A program made the translations under genes and the position numbers. A stretch of 10,877 nucleotides of DNA, taken from assembly GCA_020721485.1 (NCBI GenBank), contig DYMR01000007.1, forward strand, positions 10,290 through 21,166, given 5' to 3'. Positions 1 to 5,953 of this stretch are shown in pieces. Positions within the stretch are counted from its first letter, which is position 1, and each line of letters starts with the position of its first letter. The notes beneath the pieces are model-generated. The model ran no database searches. It worked only from the letters and a program-made list of their open reading frames with translations, and was not told the origin of the DNA. This stretch comes from Halothiobacillus neapolitanus. GTDB taxonomy: Bacteria > Pseudomonadota > Gammaproteobacteria > Halothiobacillales > Halothiobacillaceae.

Positions 1-64
1 GCAGCACCGGCGCGTAGTCGAGCCCTTCGCCCAGCCAGCGCAGCCGGATGCGTCCTGCATTCAT
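1..64 (-). CDS. lipB: Octanoyltransferase LipB, N-terminal fragment (runs off the window)
   Basis: Only the first 21 codons are present, reading from an ATG at 64-62 to the left edge. The translation begins MNAGRIRLRWLGEGLDYAPV. This resembles the start of LipB octanoyl-[ACP]:protein transferases, which have an R-x-L-G-x-x-x-Y-x-P-x-L pattern at this point. LipB transfers octanoate from acyl carrier protein to lipoyl domains, the first step of endogenous lipoate synthesis in the cytoplasm. The catalytic Lys/Cys region lies outside the window. The call rests on this short match and on the position directly after ybeD (7 nt gap), an arrangement known from E. coli and many gammaproteobacteria. 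There is no clear Shine-Dalgarno sequence, so translational coupling to ybeD is plausible. Confidence 0.72.
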   Translation of the reverse strand, partial: MNAGRIRLRWLGEGLDYAPVL

Positions 65-71
65 GGGCGGT

Positions 72-434
72 TTAGAGGCACATTTTCACATCGGGATGCG
101 CAGAAATCGCGCGGTAGAGAGCGTCCAATTCCGCTCGATGCTCGGCGGTGAAAGTGACGGTCAGGCCGACAAAGTTCCCCTTGGCGCTCGGGCGCACCGC
201 CCAAACGGTGTCTTGGCGCTCGCCCAATTCGGCCAGCACCAGGGCGCGCATCTGCGCTTCAAACGCGGGGGCGGCAGGCCCCATGATTTTCAGCGGAAAG
301 CGGCAGGGAAATTCGAGCAGGGTTTCCTGTTCGAGCGCGGCCTCTTCTTGCGCCACCTGCCGTTGATGATTGGTTGGATGATCGGTTGGATGCTCAGCCG
401 AACTTTCCGGCGATGGGGGAATGTGGTCGCTCAT
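72..434 (-). CDS. ybeD: YbeD/DUF493 family protein of the lipoate cluster
   Basis: This is a 120-residue protein of the YbeD (DUF493) family, a small ACT-like fold usually found next to lipB. Its biochemical role is not established, although a link to lipoate metabolism has been proposed from gene neighbourhood. The core (about residues 38-120) aligns by eye with E. coli YbeD: LLEFPCRFPLKIMG near its start, then PSAKGNF, and a C-terminal HPDVKMCL. E. coli YbeD is about 87 residues. The extra 30 or so N-terminal residues here are low-complexity (Pro, Ser, His, Thr, Gln) and are partly encoded by a 12-bp tandem repeat at 372-392. I chose the ATG at 434-432 because it overlaps the dat stop codon as ATGA and has a G-rich purine stretch upstream. 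An in-frame start at 485 would lie deep inside dat. Confidence 0.85.
   Translation of the reverse strand: MSDHIPPSPESSAEHPTDHPTNHQRQVAQEEAALEQETLLEFPCRFPLKIMGPAAPAFEAQMRALVLAELGERQDTVWAVRPSAKGNFVGLTVTFTAEHRAELDALYRAISAHPDVKMCL
372..392. repeat. Two copies of GGTTGGATG, 12-bp period, inside ybeD
   Basis: GGTTGGATG occurs at 372-380 and again at 384-392, separated by ATC. It encodes the HPTDHPTNH stretch of the low-complexity YbeD N-terminus. The likely cause is slippage-type duplication within a non-conserved tail; no regulatory role is suggested. Confidence 0.7.
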
Positions 435-1288
435 ACGCTCGCCCCCGCTTTGTGGGCGGCAAACGCGGCCGATAAGCGCTGCCACACCGCGCCCGGCACG
501 CCGGTGCCGATGACATGGTCATTGATGCGGGTGATCGGCAGCAAATCGCGGGTCGAACTGGTTACAAACACCTCGCGGGCATCGAACAGGCGATCAATCG
601 GAATCGGGGTTTCCAGCAGCGGAATGAGCCGGTCGCGGCGCACTAAATCAATCAGCGCATTGCGGGTGACGCCGCCCAAAATATGCGGCCCCAGCGGGGC
701 GGTGAGGAGTTCGTCGTCGATCACCGCGAATAAGTTCGAGGCCGCGCCTTCCAGCGCCATGCCTTCGCGCACGAGAATGGCCTCCATCGCGCCGGCAGCC
801 ACCGCTTGCTGCCGCGCCATGATATTCGGCAGCAAATTCACGGATTTAATATCGCAGCGCCCCCAACGAACATCCGGCACGGTGATCGCGCGCGCGCCTT
901 CCTTCAAAACCGACGGCGACAACGCCGCCAAGGGATTCGCCGCCGCCAACACGGTCGGCGGCACGGGCGGATTGGGGTACGCGTGGTCGCGCTTGGCGGG
1001 CGCGCCTCGGCTCACTTGAATGTAGATCGACACATCATCGGTCGGGCAGTCGGCCACCAAGCGCGCCAAAACCGCCAGCCAATCGGCGCGCGACAACGGG
1101 TCTTCGATGCCGATTTCGTGCAGGCTACGCGTCAGCCGATCCAGATGCGCCGCCGCGCCAAACAGCCGCCGCCCGAACGCCGGGATGACTTCGTACACCC
1201 CATCGCCGAACAAAAACCCTCGGTCGAATACCGAAACTTTGGCCGCATCCGGCGCCACCCACTGCCCGTTGAAATAAACCTGTGTCAT
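431..1288 (-). CDS. dat: D-amino acid aminotransferase (class IV PLP aminotransferase)
   Basis: The 285-residue product is a fold-type IV PLP-dependent aminotransferase. It probably interconverts D-alanine/2-oxoglutarate and pyruvate/D-glutamate in the cytoplasm, supplying D-amino acids for peptidoglycan. Visible features are the N-terminal FDRGFLFGDGVYEV, the RGAPAKRDHAYP segment characteristic of D-amino acid aminotransferases, the putative Schiff-base lysine K148 in CDIKSVNLLPN, and EGAASNLFAV with the cofactor-binding Glu. The length matches the family (about 280-290). The start at 1288 gives the canonical MTQVYFNGQWV beginning; the open frame continues upstream to 1396, but that extension has no family resemblance. 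The gene ends in an ATGA overlap with ybeD, so the two are very likely co-translated. argE lies 92 nt upstream on the same strand. Branched-chain aminotransferase or aminodeoxychorismate lyase are less likely alternatives. Confidence 0.88.
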   Translation of the reverse strand: MTQVYFNGQWVAPDAAKVSVFDRGFLFGDGVYEVIPAFGRRLFGAAAHLDRLTRSLHEIGIEDPLSRADWLAVLARLVADCPTDDVSIYIQVSRGAPAKRDHAYPNPPVPPTVLAAANPLAALSPSVLKEGARAITVPDVRWGRCDIKSVNLLPNIMARQQAVAAGAMEAILVREGMALEGAASNLFAVIDDELLTAPLGPHILGGVTRNALIDLVRRDRLIPLLETPIPIDRLFDAREVFVTSSTRDLLPITRINDHVIGTGVPGAVWQRLSAAFAAHKAGASV

Positions 1289-1380
1289 GTCTTTTGATTC
1301 ATCCGAAGCCCCGTCGGGCGAGGGCATATTCTGCCAGAACTGAGAAGCTATCGAGCGATTCAACGCGGGGTGGCGTTCCT

Positions 1381-2541
1381 TCACTGTGCCACGCAACAGC
1401 GGTGAATCAACTGCCGCAGCATCCGCACGGTGTCGTTCAGCGCGTCCAGCCGGATGAATTCATCGGGCTGATGGGCTTGGTCGATGCTGCCGGGGCCGAA
1501 CACCACAGTGTCGCAACCCAAGGCTTGGTAGAACGGGGCTTCGGTGCCGTAGGCGACCGACCGGGGCGCTTGGCCGCTGATTTCGGCCAAGTGGCGCGCC
1601 AGAACCGAGCCGCTGCCCGAATCGAAGGGCTCGATGCCGGCCGAAAGCGTGGTGCATTCAAACGCGCACTCGGTATCTGCCAACGCGCGCGCCACCCGTT
1701 CGCGCAGTTCCGCCCGCAATTCACCGCCGCGCATGCCGGGCAAGGGGCGCAAATCAAAATGCAGTTCGCAGCTTGGGCAAATGCGATTGGGGTTATCGCC
1801 GCCGCAGATGTGCCCGAAATTTAGGGTGGGGTACGGCACCGCAAAGCGCGGTTGGGTGATGGTTTTGAGGGTTTCGCGCCACTCCGACAAAGCGGCCAGC
1901 ACCCGCTGCATGCCGTCGATCGCGTTCACACCATTGGCCGGATCGCTGGAATGCCCGCTGCGGCCAATCACCTTGACCGACTCCATCATCACCCCTTTGT
2001 GCAGCGCCACCGGCGCCAGTCCGGTCGGTTCACCGATCACGCAAAAGCGCGCTTTGGGGCGTTGCAGTTCCGCCAGAAGACGGGCGCCATCCATGCTGCT
2101 TTCTTCATCGGCGGTGGCGACAATCCACAACGGCGCGCGCACATCAGCCCCGCTCAGCCCGCGCGCCGCCTCAATCGCCAGCGCCAAAAAGCTCTTCATG
2201 TCGGCGGTGCCGAGGCCGTAGGCGCGGTCGCCATCGACCGTCCAGCGGAAGGGATCGTGCCGCCAACGGCCTTCATCGAACGGCACGGTATCGGTATGCC
2301 CGGCCAGAATCAGCCCCGCCGCGCCCGCCGCCGACTCCTCCCCCAAGCGGGCGATGAGATTGGCTTTGTCGGGCCGCCGCGCCAAGGGCAGGATTTCGAC
2401 CACGAAACCCGCAGCGGTGAGCCATTCGGCCAGCGCGTCGATGACGCCCCGGTTGCCTTGATCGAATTGCGGCGAGACACTGCTGATCGACGGCGTGGCG
2501 ATCAGGCGGGCGAGCATGTGGGTCAGATCCGGTGCGGCCAT
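1381..2541 (-). CDS. argE: Acetylornithine deacetylase ArgE
   Basis: The 386-residue M20-family metallohydrolase should hydrolyse N2-acetyl-L-ornithine to ornithine and acetate in the linear arginine pathway. From the ATG at 2541, the metal and catalytic positions are H82 (AGHTDTVP), D114 (GTADMK), E146/E147 (TADEESS), E171 (IGEPTGL) and H357 (IDQAHQPDEF). Each is exactly two residues beyond the E. coli ArgE counterparts (H80, D112, E144/E145, E169, H355). The dimerisation domain contains GRSGHSSDP. Length equals the family norm (E. coli 383), which supports this start over an ATG at 2586 or a TTG at 2595 in the same frame. Neither candidate has a strong ribosome site. The gene is divergent from the cydAB operon and precedes dat. 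A tandem repeat lies 40-72 nt upstream and may be an operator. A succinyl-diaminopimelate desuccinylase (DapE) is less likely. Confidence 0.9.
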   Translation of the reverse strand: MAAPDLTHMLARLIATPSISSVSPQFDQGNRGVIDALAEWLTAAGFVVEILPLARRPDKANLIARLGEESAAGAAGLILAGHTDTVPFDEGRWRHDPFRWTVDGDRAYGLGTADMKSFLALAIEAARGLSGADVRAPLWIVATADEESSMDGARLLAELQRPKARFCVIGEPTGLAPVALHKGVMMESVKVIGRSGHSSDPANGVNAIDGMQRVLAALSEWRETLKTITQPRFAVPYPTLNFGHICGGDNPNRICPSCELHFDLRPLPGMRGGELRAELRERVARALADTECAFECTTLSAGIEPFDSGSGSVLARHLAEISGQAPRSVAYGTEAPFYQALGCDTVVFGPGSIDQAHQPDEFIRLDALNDTVRMLRQLIHRCCVAQ

Positions 2542-2580
2542 GCGGTTTCTCACTCGGCTGGGCGCAATCGCCACGCAAAT

Positions 2581-2613
2581 ATCCATGAAATTCAATATCC
2601 ATTAAATTTCAAT
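2581..2613. promoter_or_regulatory. Tandem operator-like repeat upstream of argE
   Basis: Two adjacent near-copies are present: ATCCATGAAATTCAAT (2581-2596) and ATCCATTAAATTTCAAT (2597-2613). They differ by one substitution and one inserted T. The second copy also contains a CCATT/AATGG inverted repeat (2599-2603, 2611-2615). Head-to-tail AT-rich boxes of about 17 bp just upstream of an arginine gene are where paired ArgR boxes sit in enterobacteria. The TTGAAT half on the minus strand matches half of an ARG box, but the other half does not. An operator role is therefore an inference. The repeat covers the alternative upstream argE start codons, which argues for initiation at 2541. Confidence 0.45.
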
Positions 2614-2617
2614 GGTT

Positions 2618-2645
2618 TTTACATCGATTGCTTGGTTAATAAATT
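2618..2645 (+). promoter_or_regulatory. Candidate sigma70 promoter toward cydAB
   Basis: TTTACA (2618-2623, five of six matches to the -35 consensus) is followed after 16 nt by TAAATT (2640-2645, four of six matches to -10). It lies in the AT-rich block and would give an mRNA leader of roughly 280 nt before cydA. AT-rich DNA throws up such matches by chance, so support is modest. Confidence 0.3.
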
Positions 2646-2839
2646 TAGCAAATACAGGGAAACTAATCTAACATTAGCTCGCCGTATGACGACACAGGTT
2701 GCGTGCCGACATTGACGCTCGCCGTTGATTGCCCCGCGCGATCCGCTGGATGGGCGCCCGTGTCCCAACGCCCGCCAGCCCTTGCCTCTCGCCTTCAGGC
2801 GCTCAACGATTCTGCCACGGAACCGTCACTCCAGCGCCC

Positions 2840-2860
2840 CAGAATCTGGTTCAGATTCTG
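2840..2860. promoter_or_regulatory. Perfect 9-bp inverted repeat in the cydA leader
   Basis: CAGAATCTG (2840-2848) and CAGATTCTG (2852-2860) are exact reverse complements separated by GTT. Each arm is itself nearly palindromic (CAGA-N-TCTG), so the site also reads as two similar boxes in tandem. It sits 75 nt upstream of the cydA start. It could be an operator for a dimeric regulator of the oxidase operon, or an mRNA hairpin with a three-base loop. No T-run follows, so an intrinsic terminator is unlikely. Confidence 0.5.
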
Positions 2861-2921
2861 TGCGCGGGCAGGTTATTCGTCGCCCACGGCCACCGCAATA
2901 ACACAGCGCTTCAGCGCCTGA

Positions 2922-2928
2922 CGAGAGG
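2922..2928 (+). promoter_or_regulatory. Shine-Dalgarno sequence fixing the cydA start
   Basis: GAGAGGG lies 7 nt before the ATG at 2936. It is the only good ribosome site near the N-terminus and selects this ATG over the upstream in-frame ATG at 2729. Confidence 0.75.
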
Positions 2929-2935
2929 GTTTACG

Positions 2936-4387
2936 ATGACAGACAGTAGCAGCCTGATGGTGGATTTAGCTCGGTTGGATTTCAGTTGGATTTCCACCAT
3001 GCACATTCTTTACCCGCCGCTCACGATTGGGCTGGCCAGCTTTTTGCTGTTCAGCGAGTGGCGCTGGCTGAAGACCAACAGCGAAGAATGGTACCGGCTC
3101 ACGCGCTTTTTCGAGAAGTTGTTTGTCATTAATTTCGGGGCGGGCGTGGCCACCGGCGTGACGATGGAAATGGCCTTCGGCATTCTGTTCGGGCCATTTT
3201 CGCAAGCCGCCGGGCCGTTTTTCGGCAACATTTTGGGCTACGAAACCATCACCGCCTTCATGTATGAGGCGGGCTTTATCGGCCTGATGATTTTCGGCTG
3301 GGGCAAAATCAGCAAACGCATGCACCTGTTCGCCACCTTCAATGTGGCGTTCTCCTCGATGCTCTCCGCGATGTGGATTTTGGTGGCAAATTCGTGGATG
3401 CAGTCGCCCACCGGCGTGCATCTGGAGCGTGGGTTGTTCTTGGTCGATGACTGGACGAAGGCCATTTTCAACCCGAATTTTATGACCGGCTTCCCGCACA
3501 TGCTGATCGCCGCGTTTGAAATCGGTCTGTTCTTCGTGGCGGGCATTTCCGCTTGGATGATTCTGAAAAATCGCCACCCGCAACTGTTTCTCCGCAGCCT
3601 GACCGCTGCCATGCTGGCGCTGGTGATTGTCGCGCCGCTGCAAGTGTGGATGGGCGATGAACTTGGTCGCACCGTCGCCGCCCACGATCCCGCCGCGCTC
3701 GCCGCGATGGAAGGCCACTGGCACACCTACAACGCGGACGGCAGCCCCAACACCTCATGGAACCTGATTGCCTGGCCGAACGAAGCCAAAGGCACCAACG
3801 ACTTCCAAATCGGCATACCGCATGTGTTGAGCCTGCTGGAAGATCACCAATGGGAAAGCGTGGTTCCGGGGCTCGATCAAGTGAAGCCGGAAGACCGCCC
3901 GCCCGTCCTCGCGCCGTTTTACGCCTTCCGCATCATGGTGGCAGCGGGCGGCATCTTGATGCTCGTCGCACTCTGGGCCGGCTGGCTGAAGTGGCGCGGT
4001 GAGTTTTCCGTCGCCGGATTGCAGCGCCGTCCGTGGTTCATGCGCGCGGTCATTTTCAGCGCCATTCTGCCGTATGTGGCGATTTGGACCGGCTGGTGGA
4101 CGCGGGAAATCGCCCGCCAACCGTGGATTGTTCACGGCCTGATGCGCACCTCGGAAGGCGTCAGCCAAATGAGCATCGGCGCAGAAATCGCTTGGTTCAT
4201 CGGCTTCGTGGTGTTCGATTTATTGGTTTGGATTGGCGCGTGGTACTTCTTCGCCAAAGTGGTGCGCAAAGGACCCGACTTGGAATCCCCGGTGGTGGAT
4301 GGCGACAACCCCGAATTGGGTCTGGGCGAACTGCCCGACGCCACGGCGGCAGAAGGCCGGCCATTATTCGTGCGCCCCACCGCCTAA
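2936..4387 (+). CDS. cydA: Cytochrome bd-type quinol oxidase subunit I (CioA-like)
   Basis: The 483-residue polytopic inner-membrane subunit carries the hemes of a bd-type quinol:O2 oxidoreductase. Expected ligands are visible: H23 in the opening THMHILYPP-like segment (STMHILYPPLTIG), H188 in GFPHMLIAAFEIG, and M334 in FRIMVAAGG. The proton-path glutamates E103 and E111 keep the 8-residue spacing of E. coli E99/E107. The quinol-binding region has GDELGRTVAAHDP followed by a short Q-loop. The total length is close to CioA (about 488) rather than long-loop CydA (about 522), so a CioAB/short-loop enzyme is likely. Such enzymes are often relatively cyanide-insensitive, but sequence alone does not prove that here. 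The near-invariant GRQPW motif reads ARQPW (A393). cydB follows after 27 nt. Confidence 0.95.
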   Translation: MTDSSSLMVDLARLDFSWISTMHILYPPLTIGLASFLLFSEWRWLKTNSEEWYRLTRFFEKLFVINFGAGVATGVTMEMAFGILFGPFSQAAGPFFGNILGYETITAFMYEAGFIGLMIFGWGKISKRMHLFATFNVAFSSMLSAMWILVANSWMQSPTGVHLERGLFLVDDWTKAIFNPNFMTGFPHMLIAAFEIGLFFVAGISAWMILKNRHPQLFLRSLTAAMLALVIVAPLQVWMGDELGRTVAAHDPAALAAMEGHWHTYNADGSPNTSWNLIAWPNEAKGTNDFQIGIPHVLSLLEDHQWESVVPGLDQVKPEDRPPVLAPFYAFRIMVAAGGILMLVALWAGWLKWRGEFSVAGLQRRPWFMRAVIFSAILPYVAIWTGWWTREIARQPWIVHGLMRTSEGVSQMSIGAEIAWFIGFVVFDLLVWIGAWYFFAKVVRKGPDLESPVVDGDNPELGLGELPDATAAEGRPLFVRPTA

Positions 4388-4414
4388 TCCAAAAAAATAA
4401 CCAAGGAATCAATC

Positions 4415-5464
4415 ATGGAACACATTATGACCATCACCCACGGCTACCAATGGCTCACCGTCATCTGGTGGCTGCTGATCGGCCTGTTCGTGGTGCTGTA
4501 CATCATCTTGGACGGCGCCGATTTGGGCTCCGGCGTGTTTTCCCTCTTCCATGCCGACCATGAAGAACGCGGCGCCATCATGGCCTCGATGGCCGGCACT
4601 TGGGATGCCAACGAAACTTGGCTCGTCGTCGCCGGCGGCGCGATTTTCGGCACCTTTCCGCTGGCGTATGGCTCGCTGTTTCACTACCTGATGATTCCGC
4701 TGATGGTCACACTCTGGGGCATCATCCTGCGCGCGGTGTCGTTGGAATTTCATCACCACGCCGACCGCAGCAAGTCCTTCTGGGGCTGGGGTTTTGGCGT
4801 GGGCAGCCTCGTCACCACCTTTTCCGCCGGCGTCTCCCTCGGGGCGTTTTTGCAGGGATTTTCGATGTCCAACGGGGAAGTTCCAACCTTCAACGGCGGC
4901 GCGCTGGATTTCCTCACGCCGTTTAGTTTGTGGACGGGCGTGACCGCCAGCATTGCCGCCTCGCTCGCCGGTGGCGTGTACCTGCGCGCACGGTTCGATC
5001 GAGATTCCGAGATTTACGCCAAAGCCCTCGGCTGGACGAACTGGATGTTTTTCCTCGGCCTGATCGCCATTGTGAGCACCGTATTGTGGACGGCGTGGCA
5101 GTTCCCTTGGGCGCGTGCGCGCTGGTTTGGCGAATACATGTGGGCGTATGGCCTGGCCGGCGCGGTCGTGCTCGGCGCCACCTGGGAAATGCGCCGCGCC
5201 TCGCGGGAACAGCGCGATGTCTCCGCCATGCTCTGGCTCGGCACGATTGTCTTCATCAACTTCGGCACGATGATGGCCACGCTCTACCCTTGGTTCGTGC
5301 CCGGCACGCTCACCATCTACGATGCCGCGAACCCCTCCAACTCCTTGAGCGCCTTCAGTTACGCCATGCTTGGTTTCGTGCCGGTGATGTTGTCGTACAA
5401 CTTCTACCAAGCGTGGGTATTCCGCGCGCGGCTGCACAAACTGGCCGGCTATGCCGCCCATTGA
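4415..5464 (+). CDS. cydB: Cytochrome bd-type quinol oxidase subunit II (CioB-like)
   Basis: The 349-residue membrane protein is the second, pseudo-symmetric subunit of the bd oxidase, with about eight transmembrane helices. Family landmarks are LDGADLGSG near residue 33 (aligned with the DGFDLG motif of other CydB proteins), WDANETWLVVAGG (from W63), FPLAYGSLFHYLMIPL, and RAVSLEFHHHADRSKSFWGWGF. The length agrees with CioB/CydB (about 335-380). The ATG at 4415 has AAGGA at 4403-4407 with 7 nt spacing; a second in-frame ATG follows at 4427 but has no better ribosome site. The gene lies 27 nt after cydA, so they form one transcript. Its last 14 nt overlap the start of the next small cistron in another frame. 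Confidence 0.95.
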   Translation: MEHIMTITHGYQWLTVIWWLLIGLFVVLYIILDGADLGSGVFSLFHADHEERGAIMASMAGTWDANETWLVVAGGAIFGTFPLAYGSLFHYLMIPLMVTLWGIILRAVSLEFHHHADRSKSFWGWGFGVGSLVTTFSAGVSLGAFLQGFSMSNGEVPTFNGGALDFLTPFSLWTGVTASIAASLAGGVYLRARFDRDSEIYAKALGWTNWMFFLGLIAIVSTVLWTAWQFPWARARWFGEYMWAYGLAGAVVLGATWEMRRASREQRDVSAMLWLGTIVFINFGTMMATLYPWFVPGTLTIYDAANPSNSLSAFSYAMLGFVPVMLSYNFYQAWVFRARLHKLAGYAAH

Positions 5465-5705
5465 CGCCGCCCCGGCACCCCCGACGCAAAGCCGGCGGCG
5501 CTGCTTACAGGCGCTCTGGCAACGCAACTGGGGCGCGGCGCTGTTCTTGATTGGCCCCGCCCTCGGCCTGTGGCTGGTCGATCACATCTTCGCCTTTCCG
5601 CCCGCGCTCTGGTTTGGTGCATTCGGCGTGGCCTTGCTGATGGCGGGGTTATTGGCGCATCTACTCTGGCGAGATTTCGACCGAAACTGCCGCCAACGGG
5701 CTTAA
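5451..5705 (+). CDS. Small two-helix membrane protein, third cistron of the cyd operon
   Basis: The 84-residue product is not a family I recognise. It begins with a Pro/Arg-rich segment (residues 1-26, QSRRRCLQ), followed by two hydrophobic helices. These are roughly residues 28-48 (WGAALFLIGPALGLWLVDHIF) and 50-71, ending in a basic WRDFDRNCRQRA tail. The ATG at 5451 overlaps the cydB end by 14 nt, which implies translational coupling. bd oxidases commonly have small accessory membrane subunits encoded after cydB (CydX about 37 residues, YbgE about 97, DUF2474 about 40-60). This protein matches none of their sequences by eye. It may stabilise or assemble the oxidase; that is inference from position, size and topology. 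The gene ends at the edge of the hairpin-rich intergenic region. Confidence 0.75.
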   Translation: MPPIDAAPAPPTQSRRRCLQALWQRNWGAALFLIGPALGLWLVDHIFAFPPALWFGAFGVALLMAGLLAHLLWRDFDRNCRQRA

Positions 5706-5738
5706 CAAGCTGTTGAAAAATGGTTTCAACAGCCTGTT
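5704..5738 (+). terminator. Stem-loop at the end of the cyd operon
   Basis: GCTGTTGAAA (5709-5718) pairs perfectly with TTTCAACAGC (5724-5733) around a five-base loop. AACA/TGTT extend the stem after one mismatch. It begins at the stop codon of the third cyd cistron. There is no U-run, so it may be an mRNA 3'-end stabiliser or repeat-element end rather than a strict intrinsic terminator. Confidence 0.45.
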
Positions 5739-5828
5739 AAAGCAAGTCAAAGAGGGCTTGCCCGAAGATCAAGCATCGTCAGTGCTTGAGCGTTGCCCAT
5801 CGTTACGGGCGTGTACCGGAACGATGGA

Positions 5829-5861
5829 GTTGAAAAAAGACAGGGAGGTCTTTTTTTCAAC
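5829..5861. terminator. A/T-armed stem-loop, possible bidirectional terminator
   Basis: GTTGAAAAAAGAC (5829-5841) pairs with the complementary arm at 5848-5861, which contains seven Ts, around the loop AGGGAG. A short GAC/GTC core flanked by A and T tracts is terminator-like on both strands, though the GC core is weak. Confidence 0.4.
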
Positions 5862-5890
5862 ATCCCTGGTTAGCATGTACCGATCAACGA

Positions 5891-5919
5891 TTGACAGCGC
5901 CCCGAAAAGCCCGCACATT
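5891..5919 (+). promoter_or_regulatory. Weak candidate promoter for the PilZ-dgc pair
   Basis: TTGACA (5891-5896) is a perfect -35 hexamer. The best -10 at 17 nt spacing is CACATT (5914-5919), matching only three of six positions. It is suitably placed, 35 nt before the PilZ start, but it would need either an activator or another sigma factor. Confidence 0.25.
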
Positions 5920-5953
5920 GCAGCGCAAGAGCCATTATTCCTCGGGTTAATCC

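Larger units (their letters stand above)
2542..2935. other. Divergent intergenic control region between argE and cydA
   Basis: This region has no convincing gene. The argE-proximal part (about 2580-2680) is strikingly AT-rich for this genome. It holds a tandem 16/17-bp repeat, a sigma70-like promoter candidate and a small CTAAT/ATTAG inverted repeat (2663-2667 and 2673-2677). The cydA-proximal part (2690-2935) returns to normal base composition. It has a perfect 9-bp inverted repeat at 2840-2860 and a long-loop GTTATT/AATAAC pair (2872-2877, 2897-2902). The cydA frame stays open back to 2729, but those codons do not resemble any CydA N-terminus. I looked for a canonical FNR/ANR site (TTGAT-N4-ATCAA) and found none. 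Confidence 0.7.
5704..5869. repeat. Multi-hairpin intergenic element with inverted ends
   Basis: This gene-free stretch has stem-loops in series. They are 5704-5738 (10 bp perfect plus 4), a weak 5-bp stem at 5742-5761, TCAAGCA/TGCTTGA at 5769-5789 (7 bp), CCATCGTT/AACGATGG at 5797-5827 (8 bp, then 3 more after a mismatch), and GTTGAAAAAAGAC/GTC-T7-CAAC at 5829-5861 (13 bp, one bulge). TGTTGAAAAA starts at 5711, and its inverse ends at 5862, forming terminal inverted repeats. CAGGGA (5841-5846) can alternatively pair with TCCCTG (5863-5868). Options are a REP/MITE-like repeat, a structured RNA, or a processed 3' end. A short reading frame through it (from 5720) has no ribosome site and runs into the PilZ gene, so I do not call it. 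Confidence 0.6.

Noticed and set aside
48..1019. A long plus-strand reading frame opposite ybeD and dat
   Set aside because: It is the antisense shadow of two well-supported genes in GC-rich DNA and its composition (Arg, Ser, Ala rich) is typical of that artefact. The same applies to the other long antisense frames opposite cydAB, mgtE and rsgA.
1289..1396. An extended dat start up to 1396
   Set aside because: The extension overlaps the argE end and has no family similarity; the MTQVYFNGQWV start at 1288 is canonical.
2542..2595. Longer argE starting at the ATG at 2586 or TTG at 2595
   Set aside because: All six catalytic residues fall at E. coli positions plus two when counted from 2541, and the upstream codons overlap the tandem repeat. 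Not fully excluded.
2729..2935. An N-terminal extension of CydA starting at an upstream in-frame ATG
   Set aside because: A strong GAGAGGG site precedes the ATG at 2936, the extension has no CydA similarity, and the first transmembrane helix with its heme-ligand His is placed normally from 2936.
2700..2935. An FNR/ANR box expected upstream of an oxygen-related operon
   Set aside because: TTGAT at 2725 has no ATCAA partner at the right spacing; no acceptable site was found.
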